This document shows positions 1 to 10,999 of a stretch of DNA of 64,000 bases, piece after piece. The stretch spans positions 1-64,000 of the forward strand of contig QCGY01000007.1 in NCBI GenBank assembly GCA_003279715.1, in the 5' to 3' direction. Source of the stretch: Pelagibacteraceae bacterium AG-390-D18. GTDB lineage: Bacteria; Pseudomonadota; Alphaproteobacteria; Pelagibacterales; Pelagibacteraceae. Every line of letters starts with the position of its first letter. The first letter of the stretch is position 1. The position numbers were made by a program, and so were the translations under genes. The notes below the pieces were generated by a model. It worked only from the letters and a program-made list of their open reading frames with translations. It had not been told where the DNA came from and ran no database searches.

Positions 1-2454
1 TGATAGCTCTATAAAACCTGGATCATCACACTGAATTTTTGTTATTGTCAAATCTTGAGCAACATCACATAATCTTCTTGTTAAATAACCTGAACTAGCT
101 GTTTTAAGTGCTGTATCAGCTAGACCTTTTCTGGCCCCGTGAGTTGAATTGAAGTACTCCAGTGCAGTTAAACCTTCTTTAAAGTTTGATATAATTGGGC
201 TTTCAATAATCTCTCCTGAGGGTTTTGCAATTAAACCCCTCATTCCTGCAAGTTGTTTCATTTGAGCCGCAGATCCTCTAGCCCCACTATCAGCCATCAT
301 ATAAACTGAATTTATTTTTAGTCCTTCTGGTGTTTTTTCTGTAGCTGAAATTCCTTTCATCATTTCACCAGCAACTTTATCAGTACATTTAGACCAAGCA
401 TCTACAACTTTGTTGTATTTTTCACCTCTTGTAATTAATCCTTCAGAATATTGAGTTTCGTAATCAGCAATTAAACCTTTTGTATCTTCAATTAATTGAG
501 TTTTACTCTCAGGAATTACAAGGTCATCTTTACCAAAAGAAATTCCTGCTTTAAAAGCATGTTTAAAACCTAAGTCTTTTAATTTATCACAAAATATAAC
601 TGTTGTTTTTTGCCCACAAAACCTAAATACAACATCAATAATTTCAGATACCGTTTTCTTAGGTAATAATCTGTCGATTAAAGAAAATTTAATGTTACTG
701 TTTTTTGGAAGTAAGTTCGCTAATAAAAATCTTCCGGCTGTTGAGGTGTATTTTTCAAATTTTTTGTTTCCATTTTCATCAACAGTTTCAATTCTTGATA
801 TGATAGTGCTATGAACTTTAATTTGATCAGAAGCTAATGCAAATTCTATCGCATCAACATCAACAAAATAACCTGAAGGTTTATCCGTTAAAGGTTCTTG
901 AGAAAGATAATAAATACCTAAAATCATATCCTGACTTGGTACTATGATTGGTTTTCCATTTGATGGGGATAAAATATTGTTTGTAGAAAGCATTAATATT
1001 CTTGCTTCTAGTTGAGCTTCAAGACTTAATGGAACGTGCACAGCCATTTGATCACCATCAAAGTCAGCATTAAAAGCAGCACAAGTTAAAGGATGTAATT
1101 CAATTGCATCTCCTTCTATAAGTTTCGGTTCAAATGCTTGAACACCTAATCTATGAAGTGTTGGTGCTCTATTTAAGATTACAGGATGCTCTCTAACAAT
1201 TAATTCTAATGCATCCCAAACAGCATTTGTCTCTTTTTCAACTAATTTTTTAGCTTGTTTAATTGTAGATGCCAATCCAAGTTTGTTCAATCTTGCGTAC
1301 AAAAATGGCTTGAATAGTTCTAAAGCCATTTTTTTTGGTAAACCACATTCATGAAGTTTTAAATCTGGGCCTACAACAATTACTGATCTTCCAGAGTAAT
1401 CCACCCTTTTTCCAAGTAAGTTTTGTCTGAATCTTCCTTGTTTACCTTTTAACATTTCCGCTAAAGATTTTAGTGGTCTCTTTCCTGTTCCTGTTATAAC
1501 TCTTCCTCTTCTACCATTATCAAATAATGCATCTACAGATTCTTGAAGCATTCTTTTTTCATTTCTAACAATGATGTCTGGAGCTTTAAGGTCCATTAAT
1601 CTTTTTAATCTGTTATTTCTATTGATAACTCTTCTATAAAGATCATTTAAATCTGATGTTGCAAATCTTCCACCATCCAATGGTACTAAAGGTCTTAATT
1701 CAGGTGGGATCACTGGTACTACTGTTAAAATCATCCACTCAGGTTTTTGTCCAGTTTCAATAAATGACTCTACCAATTTTAGTCTTTTGATTGCTCTTTC
1801 TTCATTAACTTTTGATTTTGTTTCTTTAATAAAGCTAACAAGATTTTTTCTCTCTAACTCTAAGTCTAAATTTTTTAACATTTCTAGTACTGCTTCAGCA
1901 CCTATCCCAGCAGTGAATGACTCTTCACCAAATTCATCTTGGTATTTTGCAAGTTCTTCTTCATTTAAAAGTTGGTTTTTTTGTAATCCGGTTAAACCAG
2001 GTTCAATTACGATAAAGTTTTCAAAATATAAAACTCTTTCAATTTCTTTAAGCTTCATATCAACTGCTAAAGCTATTCTGCTAGGTAAAGATTTTAAAAA
2101 CCAAATATGAGCAACAGGCGTTGCTAAATTAATATGACCCATTCTTTCTCTACGAACATTAGATTTTGTAACTTCAACGCCACATTTTTCACAGATAATT
2201 CCTCTAAATTTCATTCGTTTGTATTTTCCACACAAACATTCGTAATCTTTAATTGGTCCAAAAATTCTAGCACAAAAAAGACCATCTTTTTCTGGTCTAA
2301 AAGTTCTGTAATTTATCGTTTCTGGTTTTTTAATTTCACCAAAAGTCCAAGATTTAATTTTTTCAGGGCTTGCTAATGAAATTTTAATGCTATTAAAATT
2401 TTGAGCTTCAGAAATTTCAGTGTTTTTAAATAAATCTGTTAATTCTTTTTTCAT
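1..2454 (-). CDS. rpoC: RNA polymerase beta' subunit, N-terminal 818 residues (partial)
   Basis: Catalytic beta' subunit of RNA polymerase. The gene starts at 2454 and runs off the left edge, so the C-terminal 40 percent or so is missing. Visible are the N-terminal zinc site (Cys73, Cys75, Cys88, Cys91), the conserved stretch after it (residues about 92-125), and the catalytic magnesium loop NADFDGD at residues 462-468 with its three Asp. It follows rpoB with a 3-nt gap and must be co-transcribed with it. The ATG is fixed by the familiar N-terminus and the tight junction. No frame break is seen in the part present. Confidence 0.98.
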   Translation of the reverse strand, partial: MKKELTDLFKNTEISEAQNFNSIKISLASPEKIKSWTFGEIKKPETINYRTFRPEKDGLFCARIFGPIKDYECLCGKYKRMKFRGIICEKCGVEVTKSNVRRERMGHINLATPVAHIWFLKSLPSRIALAVDMKLKEIERVLYFENFIVIEPGLTGLQKNQLLNEEELAKYQDEFGEESFTAGIGAEAVLEMLKNLDLELERKNLVSFIKETKSKVNEERAIKRLKLVESFIETGQKPEWMILTVVPVIPPELRPLVPLDGGRFATSDLNDLYRRVINRNNRLKRLMDLKAPDIIVRNEKRMLQESVDALFDNGRRGRVITGTGKRPLKSLAEMLKGKQGRFRQNLLGKRVDYSGRSVIVVGPDLKLHECGLPKKMALELFKPFLYARLNKLGLASTIKQAKKLVEKETNAVWDALELIVREHPVILNRAPTLHRLGVQAFEPKLIEGDAIELHPLTCAAFNADFDGDQMAVHVPLSLEAQLEARILMLSTNNILSPSNGKPIIVPSQDMILGIYYLSQEPLTDKPSGYFVDVDAIEFALASDQIKVHSTIISRIETVDENGNKKFEKYTSTAGRFLLANLLPKNSNIKFSLIDRLLPKKTVSEIIDVVFRFCGQKTTVIFCDKLKDLGFKHAFKAGISFGKDDLVIPESKTQLIEDTKGLIADYETQYSEGLITRGEKYNKVVDAWSKCTDKVAGEMMKGISATEKTPEGLKINSVYMMADSGARGSAAQMKQLAGMRGLIAKPSGEIIESPIISNFKEGLTALEYFNSTHGARKGLADTALKTASSGYLTRRLCDVAQDLTITKIQCDDPGFIELS

Positions 2455-2457
2455 TTT

Positions 2458-5400
2458 TTAATTAAGCTCCACGTTTAATGCTAATGATTTAATTTCTTTA
2501 ACTAGTACGTTAAATGACTCTGGTATACCTGACTCAAAGTTTTCTTCACCTTTAACTATAGTTTCGTAAACTTTAACCCTACCTGCTACATCGTCAGATT
2601 TAACAGTTAATATTTCTTGAAGTGTATAAGATGCTCCATAAGCTTCTAATGCCCAGACTTCCATTTCACCAAATCTTTGACCACCTAATTGAGCCTTCCC
2701 ACCTAAAGGTTGTTGAGTAACCAAACTATAAGGTCCAGTTGATCTTGCATGTATTTTATCTTCAACTAAATGATGGAGTTTAAGCATATAAATAATACCT
2801 ACTGTTACAGGTCTGTCAAATTTTTCACCTGTTCTTCCATCCCATAAATATGTTTGTCCTGACCCTGGTAATTTTGCAAGTTCAAGCATTTCAGTGACAT
2901 TTTTTTCTTTAGCACCATCAAATACTGGTGTTGAAATAGCTATTCCATCTTTTAATGTTTCAACTAAATCTATGAATTCAGGTTTGTTTAGTTTTTCAAC
3001 CTTATCTTCAAAAATCTCTTTTCCATAAACAGATTTAAGAAATTTTGATATTTTTTCTGTTTTTTCAATTTTTTTATTATTTTCATTTACTAATTTTTTA
3101 ACCTCTTCACCAAATTCTTTACAAGCCCATCCCAGGTGAGTTTCTAAAATTTGCCCAACATTCATACGACTAGGAACACCAAGTGGGTTTAAAACTATAT
3201 CTACTGGTCTTCCATCCTCTCTATAAGGCATATCTTCAACAGGGACAATTTTACTTACAACACCTTTGTTACCATGTCTTCCAGACATTTTATCACCTGG
3301 TCTTAGTCTTCTTTTTATTGCAACAAAAACTTTAACCATTTTCATTACACTTGGTAATAAGTCATCACCACTTCTAATTTTCAAAACCTTATCTTCAAAT
3401 CTCTCGGTAATATCTTGTTTGGCTTTGTTATACTGATCTTTAAGTTGAGCTAAAGTTGCTTCATCATTAACATTACCAACTGTAATTTTGAAAACATCAT
3501 TAATAGATAAGTTATCTATTGCTTCAAAATCTAATTTAGTTCCTTCAGATAAATCTTTTACTTTTTTAGTTAAAGATGATCCAGATAAGAACTGAGATGC
3601 TCTTTGTTTAATACTTCTTTCTAAAATTTCTTCCTCAACAATTTTATCTTGTTGTACTTCTTCAATTTCTGCTCTTTCGATTGTAATAGACCTCTCATCT
3701 TTCTCTATACCGTGTCTATTAAATACTCTTACATCAACAACAGTTCCACTACTACCTCTAGACATTCTTAAAGATGTATCTGTCACATCAATTGCTTTTT
3801 CACCAAAAATTGATCTCAATAATTTTTCTTCAGGTCCTGAAGCAGAATCACCTTTAGGTGTAACTTTTCCAACTAAAATATCGCCCGCATTAACTTCTGC
3901 CCCAATATAAACAACGCCAGACTCATCAAGGTTTTTTAAAGCCTCTTCATTAACATTTGGTATGTCCCTAGTAATATCCTCTTCACCTAATTTAGTATCT
4001 CTTGCCATGATTTCATATTCAACAATATGAACAGAGGTAAATACATCATCAGTTACACATCTTTCAGAAATCAAAATTGAGTCCTCAAAATTATAACCTT
4101 GCCATGGCATAAAAGCTACGGTAACATTTTTACCTAGCGCTAATTCACCTAATTTAGTAGATGGACCATCCGCTATAATGTCTCCAGATCTAACTTTATC
4201 ACCAACTCTTACTAATGGTTTTTGGTTAATACAAGTATTTTGGTTTGATCTTTTAAATTTTTGTAAATTATAAATATCAACACCTGATTTAGAAAAATCA
4301 GTTTCTTCAGTTGCTTTAATTACAATTCTTTTACCATCAATTTTATCAACAGTACCATCTCGTTTTGCAACAATAGTAACACCAGAGTCTAAAGCGACAT
4401 CACTTTCAATACCTGTTCCAACTAATGGAGACTCAGGTTTTAATAATGGAACAGCTTGTCTCATCATGTTTGATCCCATTAACGCTCTGTTAGCGTCGTC
4501 ATTTTCTAAGAATGGTATTAATGATGCTGCAACTGATACTAGCTGTTTAGGTGATACATCTATATAATCAATAGTATCAGGTTTAGCTAAAAGGAAATTT
4601 AAATTTTGTCTGCAAGAAACTAGTTCTTCTGTTATTTTTCCATCTTTATCTAATTTTGTATTTGCTTGTGCAATAGTAAATTTAGTTTCTTCCATTGCAG
4701 ACAAATACTCAACATTGTTTTGAACAACTCCATCTTTAACTTTTTTGTATGGGCTTTCTATAAAACCATATTTGTTAATTTTTGCATAAGTTGATAAACT
4801 ATTTATTAAACCAATATTTGGTCCTTCAGGTGTTTCGATCGGACAAATTCTTCCATAATGAGTTGGGTGAACGTCACGAACTTCGAAACCAGCTCTTTCT
4901 CTTGTTAAACCACCAGGTCCTAATGCTGAAACTCTTCTTTTGTGTGTAATCTCAGATAAAGGATTAGTTTGATCCATAAATTGAGAAAGTTGAGAACTTG
5001 CAAAAAAATCTTTTAAAGAAACGGTTAATGGTTTTGCATTAATCAAATCTTGAGGCATTGCTGATTCAACATCTAAAGTTGTCATTTTCTCTTTAATAGC
5101 TCTTTCCATTCTGTAGACGCCTATACGAGCTTGATTTTCAACTAGTTCACCAACAGATCGAACTCTTCTATTTCCTAAATGATCAATATCATCAACATCA
5201 TCTTTTCCATCTCTTAAATCTAACATTTTATGAACAATAGCTATTATGTCATCATTTCTTAAAATAGTAATTTTATCTGAACATTCTTGCTCTAATCTTG
5301 AATTCATTTTTACTCGACCAACATCAGAAAGGTCGTATCTATCTGAACTAAAGAATAGATTATTAAAAATTTGAGTAGCTATTTCAATTGTTGGTGGTTC

Positions 5401-6543
5401 ACCAGGTCTAAGCATTTTGTAGATTTCTGTAATAGCTTCATCTTTAGAATTATTTTTATCGTTTAAAATAGTGGTTAATAAGTATGAACCCTTATTAATT
5501 GAGTTTGTCACAGAGATTTGTAAAGAATTTATATTTGCATCTAATATTTGTTGGATTACAGTATCATTAAGCTCTGTTCCTATTGAAAAAGTACCCTCTT
5601 CTTCATCATTAACTTTTACATCTCTATGTAAAAATTTACCAAATAATGAGTCTCTTGTTACTAAGATATCTTTTAGACCTTCATTAGCAAGCTTTTTAGC
5701 ATTTAAAAAATTGATCTTATCACCTAATTTAATTACTACTTCACCAGTTTTAGCATCAGTAACTTCTTCTGAAAAATTTTTTGCTTTATAATTTTCTGGA
5801 TTAAATTTTGTTTTCCATTTTTCAGTTTTTGGTTCAAAAGTATATTGTTCGCTTTCATAAAATTCATCAGCAATTTCTGCTTTAGAATACCCCAGTGCTA
5901 ATAATAAAGTTGAAGCAAAAATTTTCTTTTTTCTATCAATTTTAAAATAAAGAAAATCTTTAACATCATATTCAAAATCTAACCAAGAACCTCTGTTTGG
6001 AATTACTCTTGCATTAAATAATAGTTTTCCACTTGCGTGTGTTTTGCCTTTATCATGATCAAAAAATACACCTGGACTTCTGTGCATTTGATTAACCACA
6101 ACTCTTTGAACACCATTAGTAATAAAAGTACCACTATTAGTCATCATAGGTACTTCACCCATATAAACTTCTTGTTCTTTTGCAGAAAGAATGTCTTTAG
6201 TATTATTTTCTTGATCTATTTCATAAACAACCAATCTTAAAGTACATTTAAGAGCAGATGAATAAGTTAAACCTCTAGTGATGCATTCTTCAACATCAAA
6301 TTTTGGTTTGTCTAATCTATAAGAAACATATTCTAATGTTGCTTTATCATTTAAGTCTTCAATAGGAAATATACTTTTAAAAACTCTATCAAAACCTTTG
6401 ATCAACTCTGCTTCAGAATAAAATTCAGTTAACTCTTTATAAGAATTTTTTTGAACCTCGATTAGATTTGGAATAGATAAACTTTCTTTTAGTTTACCAA
6501 AACTTTTTCTTATGTTTTTCTTTTCAGTAAAAGATAGTTGCAT
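2458..6543 (-). CDS. rpoB: RNA polymerase beta subunit
   Basis: Full-length beta subunit, 1361 aa, a normal alphaproteobacterial length. The rifampicin-region motif [16 protein letters not shown] lies near residues 510-530. The [12 protein letters not shown] active-site stretch is near 1085-1100, and the C-terminal [15 protein letters not shown] near 1285-1300. Its leader, between rplL and rpoB, is only 56 nt and holds a perfect 10-bp hairpin. It is followed 3 nt later by rpoC. It belongs to the secE-nusG-rplKAJL-rpoBC run on the minus strand. Open reading frames on the other strand here are antisense shadows. Confidence 0.98.
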   Translation of the reverse strand: MQLSFTEKKNIRKSFGKLKESLSIPNLIEVQKNSYKELTEFYSEAELIKGFDRVFKSIFPIEDLNDKATLEYVSYRLDKPKFDVEECITRGLTYSSALKCTLRLVVYEIDQENNTKDILSAKEQEVYMGEVPMMTNSGTFITNGVQRVVVNQMHRSPGVFFDHDKGKTHASGKLLFNARVIPNRGSWLDFEYDVKDFLYFKIDRKKKIFASTLLLALGYSKAEIADEFYESEQYTFEPKTEKWKTKFNPENYKAKNFSEEVTDAKTGEVVIKLGDKINFLNAKKLANEGLKDILVTRDSLFGKFLHRDVKVNDEEEGTFSIGTELNDTVIQQILDANINSLQISVTNSINKGSYLLTTILNDKNNSKDEAITEIYKMLRPGEPPTIEIATQIFNNLFFSSDRYDLSDVGRVKMNSRLEQECSDKITILRNDDIIAIVHKMLDLRDGKDDVDDIDHLGNRRVRSVGELVENQARIGVYRMERAIKEKMTTLDVESAMPQDLINAKPLTVSLKDFFASSQLSQFMDQTNPLSEITHKRRVSALGPGGLTRERAGFEVRDVHPTHYGRICPIETPEGPNIGLINSLSTYAKINKYGFIESPYKKVKDGVVQNNVEYLSAMEETKFTIAQANTKLDKDGKITEELVSCRQNLNFLLAKPDTIDYIDVSPKQLVSVAASLIPFLENDDANRALMGSNMMRQAVPLLKPESPLVGTGIESDVALDSGVTIVAKRDGTVDKIDGKRIVIKATEETDFSKSGVDIYNLQKFKRSNQNTCINQKPLVRVGDKVRSGDIIADGPSTKLGELALGKNVTVAFMPWQGYNFEDSILISERCVTDDVFTSVHIVEYEIMARDTKLGEEDITRDIPNVNEEALKNLDESGVVYIGAEVNAGDILVGKVTPKGDSASGPEEKLLRSIFGEKAIDVTDTSLRMSRGSSGTVVDVRVFNRHGIEKDERSITIERAEIEEVQQDKIVEEEILERSIKQRASQFLSGSSLTKKVKDLSEGTKLDFEAIDNLSINDVFKITVGNVNDEATLAQLKDQYNKAKQDITERFEDKVLKIRSGDDLLPSVMKMVKVFVAIKRRLRPGDKMSGRHGNKGVVSKIVPVEDMPYREDGRPVDIVLNPLGVPSRMNVGQILETHLGWACKEFGEEVKKLVNENNKKIEKTEKISKFLKSVYGKEIFEDKVEKLNKPEFIDLVETLKDGIAISTPVFDGAKEKNVTEMLELAKLPGSGQTYLWDGRTGEKFDRPVTVGIIYMLKLHHLVEDKIHARSTGPYSLVTQQPLGGKAQLGGQRFGEMEVWALEAYGASYTLQEILTVKSDDVAGRVKVYETIVKGEENFESGIPESFNVLVKEIKSLALNVELN

Positions 6544-6554
6544 TTATGTTTAAT

Positions 6555-6580
6555 AATACTGATTAAAAATAATCAGTATT
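6555..6580 (-). promoter_or_regulatory. perfect 10-bp inverted repeat between rplL and rpoB
   Basis: AATACTGATT at 6555-6564 and AATCAGTATT at 6571-6580 are exact inverted repeats around a 6-nt loop. No U-run follows the stem on the minus-strand transcript, so it does not look like a plain intrinsic terminator. In Escherichia coli the rplL-rpoB gap carries an attenuator and an RNase III site; an equivalent processing or attenuation role here is inferred from position only. Confidence 0.6.
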
Positions 6581-6599
6581 CGAATTCTTTCTTATTAAT

Positions 6600-6965
6600 T
6601 TATTTAAGTTCTACTTTAGCGCCTGCAGCTTCTAACTTAGCTTTGATCTCTTCAGCTTCTTTTTTATTTACACCAGATTTCACTTCTTTTGGTGCACCTT
6701 CCACAAGATCTTTAGCTTCTTTTAAACCTAATGAAGTTGCTGCTCTAACTTCCTTAATAACGTTAATTTTTTTCTCACCTGCTGATACAAGCATAATTGT
6801 AAAATCATCTTTATCTTCTGCTGGAGCTGCACCACCTGCTGCTGCTGGAGCCGCTGCTGCCATTGGAGTTACACCCCATTTTTCTTCTAATTGTTTTGAT
6901 AGTTCTGCTGCCTCTGCAACAGTCAAACTTGAAAGGTCTTCAATAATTTTATTTAGGTCAGGCAT
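6600..6965 (-). CDS. rplL: 50S ribosomal protein L7/L12
   Basis: Stalk protein that binds translation factors, 121 aa, normal length. The N-terminal dimerization helices (about 1-35) are followed by the Ala/Gly/Pro-rich hinge (about 36-50) and the globular C-terminal domain with the conserved [11 protein letters not shown] and [11 protein letters not shown] segments. It starts 3 nt after rplJ ends and is separated from rpoB by the hairpin-containing gap, which may lower rpoB expression relative to L12. The reverse-strand 200-codon frame across this gene is a shadow created by the Ala-rich hinge. Confidence 0.98.
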   Translation of the reverse strand: MPDLNKIIEDLSSLTVAEAAELSKQLEEKWGVTPMAAAAPAAAGGAAPAEDKDDFTIMLVSAGEKKINVIKEVRAATSLGLKEAKDLVEGAPKEVKSGVNKKEAEEIKAKLEAAGAKVELK

Positions 6966-6968
6966 AAT

Positions 6969-7490
6969 TTACTCTTTGGGTTGTGTTTCAGAATTTTCTG
7001 CCGACAAACTACTCATTTTTTCTGAGTATGCAAGCAAAATACTCACTAATTTTGATGCTGGAGCATTTAAAATACCAACAATATTCGCTCTTGCTTCGTC
7101 TAATGTTGGTAAACTAGCTACATTTTGGACACCAGCCTGATCTAAGACTTCGTTACCCATTATTCCACCAATCAATTTTAAATTTTCGTTATCTTTTGCA
7201 AATTTTGAGAGAATCCTAGCTGACATTATAGCATCTTCGCCAAATGCAACCGCTGTTGGACCAGTAAATAAATCAGACAAATCTTTACACTTTGTGTTTT
7301 CTAAAGCTAATTTAGTTATTCTATTTTTTGTTATTTTAAAGATTATGCCATGTTCTCTCATCTGAGCTCTTAACTCATCTAATTGTGTCATTGTTAAACC
7401 TTGATAATGAGTGACCATTACAGCCTTACTATTCTCAAACTGTGTAATCATTTCTGCAATATAACTTTTTTTCTGTTCTTTAGTTAACAT
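6969..7490 (-). CDS. rplJ: 50S ribosomal protein L10
   Basis: L10 anchors L7/L12 dimers to the large subunit at the base of the stalk. 173 aa, normal length, with the typical N-terminus (LTKEQKKSYIAEM) and the SKAVMVTHYQGLTM segment. It starts only 2 nt after rplA stops, so the structured L10 leader that controls this operon in many bacteria has no room in the intergenic space; any such control would have to use the end of rplA. Followed by rplL after 3 nt. Confidence 0.97.
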   Translation of the reverse strand: MLTKEQKKSYIAEMITQFENSKAVMVTHYQGLTMTQLDELRAQMREHGIIFKITKNRITKLALENTKCKDLSDLFTGPTAVAFGEDAIMSARILSKFAKDNENLKLIGGIMGNEVLDQAGVQNVASLPTLDEARANIVGILNAPASKLVSILLAYSEKMSSLSAENSETQPKE

Positions 7491-7492
7491 GA

Positions 7493-8182
7493 TTATATCG
7501 ACTTCCCTAATTTAACTTTATACGAAACACCCATTGACGATGTAACAAAAGTGTTTTTAATTAAATCACCTTTTAAAGTATTGTTAGATTTTTCTTTTTC
7601 TAATGCATCTAATATTGCGTGAAAATTTTTTAATAATTGATCGTCATGAAATGATTTTTTTCCAATACTTACACCTAAATTTCCATCTTTATCATTTCTT
7701 ATTTCAACTTGACCAGATTTAGCATTAGTCACTGCTTCTTCTATATTTTCAGAAACAGAACCAAGTTTAGGATTTGGCATTAATCCTTTTGGACCTAACA
7801 CTTTACCTAGTTTAGAAAGTTTGATCATCATACCAGGTGTACAAATTAATTTTTCAAAGTTTAATTCACCACCTTTAATTTTTTCAACAAATTCGTCACC
7901 ACCTACAATATCAGCTCCAGCATCTTTAGCTTCTTGAGCTTTGCTAACTTCACAAACAACTGCAACTTTAACTTTTTTACCAGTTCCACCTGGTAGATTA
8001 ACAACAGTTCTAATATTTACTTCACTTTTCTTTTGTTTATTATTTATTTGAAAACTTAAATCTACCGACTCATCAAATTTAGTCGTACAATTTTTTTTTA
8101 CTTCAGGTAATAGTTTTTCTATAACTTCAGCGTTTAAATCTTTAGTTTTTTCGGGTAATTTTTTATATCTTTTTGATGGCAT
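7493..8182 (-). CDS. rplA: 50S ribosomal protein L1
   Basis: L1 forms the mobile L1 stalk of the large subunit and in many bacteria represses its own operon. 229 aa, full length. Recognised by the central conserved block (CTPGMMIKLSKLGKVLGPKGLMPNP) and the C-terminal SSMGVSYKVKL stretch. Its start overlaps the last base of rplK and its end lies 2 nt before rplJ, so it is translated within the rplKAJL run. Confidence 0.97.
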   Translation of the reverse strand: MPSKRYKKLPEKTKDLNAEVIEKLLPEVKKNCTTKFDESVDLSFQINNKQKKSEVNIRTVVNLPGGTGKKVKVAVVCEVSKAQEAKDAGADIVGGDEFVEKIKGGELNFEKLICTPGMMIKLSKLGKVLGPKGLMPNPKLGSVSENIEEAVTNAKSGQVEIRNDKDGNLGVSIGKKSFHDDQLLKNFHAILDALEKEKSNNTLKGDLIKNTFVTSSMGVSYKVKLGKSI

Positions 8183-8607
8183 TATTCCTTTACCTCTATT
8201 CCCATTGATCTAGCTGATCCTGCTATAATTTTTATTGCTTCTTGTAAATCATGTGCATTTAGATCATTCATTTTTTGATTAGCAATATCCTCTAATTGTT
8301 TTTTTGATATTGATGCAACAATATTTCTTCCAGGTTCTTTAGATCCACCTTTAAGCTTTACCGCTTCTTTAATAAAAAAAGATGCTGGTGGAGATTTAAT
8401 TTTAAAATCAAACTTTTTATCTTTGTAGACTGTAATTTCTACTGGAACAGGTTTTCCTGCCATTGATTTAGTTTTATCATTAAAAGCTTTACAAAACTCC
8501 ATGATGTTCACACCACGTTGACCAAGTGCTGGTCCAACAGGAGGTGCTGGGTTAGCTTGACCGCCTTTAATTTGTAACTTTATAAATCCACTAATTTCTT
8601 TTGCCAT
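8182..8607 (-). CDS. rplK: 50S ribosomal protein L11
   Basis: L11 binds the GTPase-associated region of 23S rRNA. 141 aa, normal length. The N-terminal domain shows [20 protein letters not shown], the most conserved part of the family, and the C-terminal RNA-binding domain ends in the usual [10 protein letters not shown] motif. Single-base overlaps with nusG upstream and rplA downstream show tight translational linkage in the cluster. Confidence 0.98.
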   Translation of the reverse strand: MAKEISGFIKLQIKGGQANPAPPVGPALGQRGVNIMEFCKAFNDKTKSMAGKPVPVEITVYKDKKFDFKIKSPPASFFIKEAVKLKGGSKEPGRNIVASISKKQLEDIANQKMNDLNAHDLQEAIKIIAGSARSMGIEVKE

Positions 8608-9137
8608 TAACTTACTTTCTCAACTTGGTTATATTCTAAATCTACAGGTGTTGGACGTCCAAATATAGAAACTGAGACCTTAAGTCTAGACTTTTCTTCA
8701 TCTATGTCTTCCACCATTCCATTGAATGACGCAAAAGGACCATCAACAACCTGAACTTTTTCACCAACACTGTACTCTATACCAGATTTTGGCTGAGCCA
8801 CACCATCTTTTATTTGTCCTAAAATCTTCTCAATTTCTTTATCAGAAACTGGAACTGGAATTCCCTTAGAGCCTAAAAATCCACTTACTCTCTTTAGATT
8901 TTTAATCATATGATAAATGTCATTATTCATTTCACATTTAACTAGGACATAACCAGGAAAATATTTTTTTTTTCTCTGAATTCTTTTTCCTCTTTTAACT
9001 TCTGTTACATCATGTGTTGGAACAATAATTTCCTCAAACTTATCAGAAATCTTTGCTTTCTCGGCTTCTTCTTTGATTAAACCTGAAACTTTGTTCTCAA
9101 AATTAGAGTGTGATTGAACTATGAACCAATTTTTCAT
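8607..9137 (-). CDS. nusG: transcription termination/antitermination factor NusG
   Basis: Elongation factor that bridges RNA polymerase with Rho or the ribosome. 176 aa. The N-terminal NGN domain (about 1-110) begins with [15 protein letters not shown] and contains the [11 protein letters not shown] segment. The C-terminal KOW domain (about 120-176) shows [16 protein letters not shown]. It overlaps secE by one base and rplK by one base, the standard secE-nusG-rplK order of bacteria. Confidence 0.98.
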   Translation of the reverse strand: MKNWFIVQSHSNFENKVSGLIKEEAEKAKISDKFEEIIVPTHDVTEVKRGKRIQRKKKYFPGYVLVKCEMNNDIYHMIKNLKRVSGFLGSKGIPVPVSDKEIEKILGQIKDGVAQPKSGIEYSVGEKVQVVDGPFASFNGMVEDIDEEKSRLKVSVSIFGRPTPVDLEYNQVEKVS

Positions 9138-9328
9138 TAAATGCTTACCTTAAGTAATAATTCTAAGAAAAACTTTAAAACTTGATCTAAAAGAAGAAAA
9201 AATAATGACATTACAACAGCCATTACAAAAACCATCAAAGCACCTTGTAAAGTCTCTTTCCATGTAGGCCATGAAACTTTAAAAGCTTCTTGTTTAACTT
9301 CCTGAATAAATTTCATTGGGTTTTTCAT
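9137..9328 (-). CDS. secE: preprotein translocase subunit SecE
   Basis: Small essential subunit of the SecYEG channel in the inner membrane. 63 aa, the single-span form usual in alphaproteobacteria. The conserved cytoplasmic amphipathic part with EVKKV-like EVKQEAFKVSWPTWKET precedes one hydrophobic segment (about residues 28-60). It lies between tRNA-Trp and nusG, its usual position. The stop overlaps the nusG start by one base. Confidence 0.97.
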   Translation of the reverse strand: MKNPMKFIQEVKQEAFKVSWPTWKETLQGALMVFVMAVVMSLFFLLLDQVLKFFLELLLKVSI

Positions 9329-9345
9329 AATATTTTAGCTCTAAT

Positions 9346-9421
9346 TGGCAGGAGCGGAGGGACTCGAACCCTCAGCCTCCGGTTTTGGAGACCGGCGCTC
9401 TACCAATTGAGCTACACTCCT
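9346..9421 (-). tRNA. trnW: tRNA-Trp (anticodon CCA)
   Basis: A 76-nt cloverleaf reads on the minus strand from 9421 to 9346. The acceptor arm AGGAGTG pairs with CGCTCCT (one G-U), the anticodon loop is CTCCAAA, the T loop is TTCGAGT, and the 3' CCA is encoded. It sits between tuf and secE, a common arrangement, so it is probably cut from the same long transcript. Confidence 0.97.
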
Positions 9422-9431
9422 ATTTATAGAG

Positions 9432-10622
9432 TTACTCTATAATTTTAGTTACTACTCCTGCTCCAACAGTTCTTCCACCTTCTCTAATAGCAAAGTTTAA
9501 TTGCTCTGACATTGCAATCGGTGTAATTAACTTAACGGTAAACTTAGCATCATCGCCAGGCATAACCATTTCTGTACCAGCTGGTAATTCTACTTCTCCT
9601 GTTACATCTGTTGTTCTAAAATAAAACTGTGGTCTGTATTTAGTAAAGAAAGGAGTGTGTCTTCCACCTTCATCTTTTTTCAGTACATACGCTTGAGCTT
9701 CAAATTTAGTGTGTGGAGTAATTGAAGAAGGCTTACAAAGAACTTGGCCTCTTTCGATATCAGATCTTTCTATACCTCTCAACAAAATTCCTACGTTATC
9801 ACCAGCCTCACCTGAGTCTAAAAGTTTTCTAAACATTTCAACTCCAGTGCAAACTGATTTTTTAGTTTCTTTAATACCAACGATTTCAACTTCTTCACCA
9901 GTTTTAATTACACCTGACTCAATTCTTCCAGTTGCAACTGTTCCTCTTCCTGAAATCGAAAATACATCCTCAACAGGCATCAAGAATGGTTTATCAACAT
10001 CTCTAGCTGGTTGTGGAATGTGTTCGTCAACAGCTTTCATTAATTCTAAAATTGAATTTTTTCCAATTTCTTCATCTCTTTTTTCTACTGCTGCTAAAGC
10101 TGAACCTTTGATAATTGGAGTTGTTTCTCCAGGATATTTGTATGAAGTTAAAAGTTCTCTAATTTCTTCTTCTACAAGTTCAATCATGTCTTTATCATCA
10201 ACTTGGTCTACTTTATTTAAGTAAACAACAATTGCTGGAATTCCGACTTGTCTTCCTAAAAGAATATGCTCTCTTGTTTGCGGCATAGGACCATCAGCAG
10301 CGTTTACTACTAAGATAGCTCCATCCATTTGTGCAGCACCAGTGATCATGTTTTTAACATAGTCTGCGTGACCTGGACAATCTACGTGAGCGTAATGTCT
10401 TTTTTCTGTTTCATATTCAACGTGTGCTGTTGAAATTGTAATTCCTCTTTCTTTTTCCTCAGGAGCTTTATCGATTTGATCGTAAGCTACTGCTGATGCT
10501 CCACCTGCTTCTGCTAATGTAATTGTGATAGCTGCAGTAAGAGTTGTTTTACCATGATCGACATGACCAATAGTCCCAATGTTACAATGGGGTTTACTTC
10601 TAACAAACTTTTCTTTTGACAT
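9432..10622 (-). CDS. tuf: elongation factor Tu
   Basis: GTPase that delivers aminoacyl-tRNA to the ribosome. 396 aa, standard length. G1 is GHVDHGKT at residues 19-26, followed by DCPGHADY (G3), NKVD (G4) and a GSAL (G5) motif, then domains 2 and 3 ending with [15 protein letters not shown]-type ribosome-binding site lies about 13 nt before the ATG. It is flanked by tRNA-Gly and tRNA-Trp on the same strand. Codon use is typical of a highly expressed gene in this AT-rich genome. Confidence 0.98.
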   Translation of the reverse strand: MSKEKFVRSKPHCNIGTIGHVDHGKTTLTAAITITLAEAGGASAVAYDQIDKAPEEKERGITISTAHVEYETEKRHYAHVDCPGHADYVKNMITGAAQMDGAILVVNAADGPMPQTREHILLGRQVGIPAIVVYLNKVDQVDDKDMIELVEEEIRELLTSYKYPGETTPIIKGSALAAVEKRDEEIGKNSILELMKAVDEHIPQPARDVDKPFLMPVEDVFSISGRGTVATGRIESGVIKTGEEVEIVGIKETKKSVCTGVEMFRKLLDSGEAGDNVGILLRGIERSDIERGQVLCKPSSITPHTKFEAQAYVLKKDEGGRHTPFFTKYRPQFYFRTTDVTGEVELPAGTEMVMPGDDAKFTVKLITPIAMSEQLNFAIREGGRTVGAGVVTKIIE

Positions 10623-10667
10623 TACTTTTTTACCTCAGTTTTTGTTTTCATTAATAATTTTTTTTCT

Positions 10668-10741
10668 TGGAGCGGGTAAAGGGAATCGAACCCTTACATC
10701 CAGCTTGGAAGGCTAGCGTTCTACCATTGAACTACACCCGC
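10668..10741 (-). tRNA. trnG: tRNA-Gly (anticodon TCC)
   Basis: A 74-nt tRNA read from 10741 down to 10668. Acceptor GCGGGTG pairs with TACCCGC, the anticodon stem CTAGC/GCTGG encloses CTTCCAA, the T loop is TTCGATT and CCA is encoded. It lies between tRNA-Tyr and tuf, matching the tyr-gly-tuf order known from other proteobacteria. Confidence 0.97.
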
Positions 10742-10785
10742 ACGACCCCAAGAGTAACACTCCATGTTACTTAAAATTTATTGAA

Positions 10786-10871
10786 TGGTGGAGGGGGAAA
10801 GATTCGAACTTTCGAAGACCGAAGTCAACGGGTTTACAGCCCGCCCCATTTGACCGCTCTGGAACCCCTCC
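10786..10871 (-). tRNA. trnY: tRNA-Tyr (anticodon GTA)
   Basis: An 86-nt class II tRNA with a long variable arm, read from 10871 down to 10786. Acceptor GGAGGGG pairs with CCCCTCC (from the 3' side), the anticodon loop is CTGTAAA, and CCA is encoded. It is the first RNA of the tRNA-Tyr, tRNA-Gly, tuf run. A short inverted repeat (AGTAAC/GTTACT, 10753-10758 and 10766-10771) lies between it and tRNA-Gly and may help processing. Confidence 0.97.
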
Positions 10872-10874
10872 TCT

Positions 10875-10888
10875 GGGGAAGTGTCCCC
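10875..10888 (-). other. GC-rich 5'-leader hairpin before tRNA-Tyr
   Basis: GGGGA (10875-10879) and TCCCC (10884-10888) form a perfect 5-bp stem with a 4-nt loop, 3 nt upstream of the mature tRNA-Tyr 5' end. In such an AT-rich gap this is conspicuous. It would sit at the 5' end of the precursor transcript; a role in RNase P recognition or stability is inference. Confidence 0.5.
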
Positions 10889-10917
10889 TGTTCAATAAAG
10901 CTTCAAACAACATGCGT

Positions 10918-10945
10918 TTTATATATTTTATTTATTCAAATGCAA
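10918..10945 (-). promoter_or_regulatory. candidate promoter of the tRNA-Tyr/Gly-tuf-rpoBC cluster
   Basis: On the minus strand TTGCAT (10945-10940) and TATAAA (10923-10918) are 16 bp apart and point into tRNA-Tyr. A start about 7 nt below the -10 box gives a leader of roughly 40 nt. It is the only gap over 100 bp before the cluster. AT-rich background makes chance matches easy. Confidence 0.45.
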
Positions 10946-10999
10946 CACGTGATTTAGTAGGTAAATATACAAAAAAACGTGTAAAACTGATAAAAATTT

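Noticed and set aside
6538-7140. 200-codon plus-strand frame across rplL and rplJ
   Set aside because: Antisense shadow of the Ala-rich L7/L12 hinge and L10; Ser/Ala/Phe-rich with no family pattern.
7491-7492. L10-type ribosomal leader before rplJ
   Set aside because: Only 2 nt separate rplA and rplJ, so no leader RNA can sit between them.
9709-10224. 171-codon plus-strand frame inside tuf
   Set aside because: Mirror of the conserved EF-Tu coding frame; no start signal or protein-like pattern.
10945-10982. ACACGT/ACGTGT inverted repeat before rlmB as an operator
   Set aside because: Six-base arms 26 nt apart in AT-rich DNA; too weak to support without conservation data.
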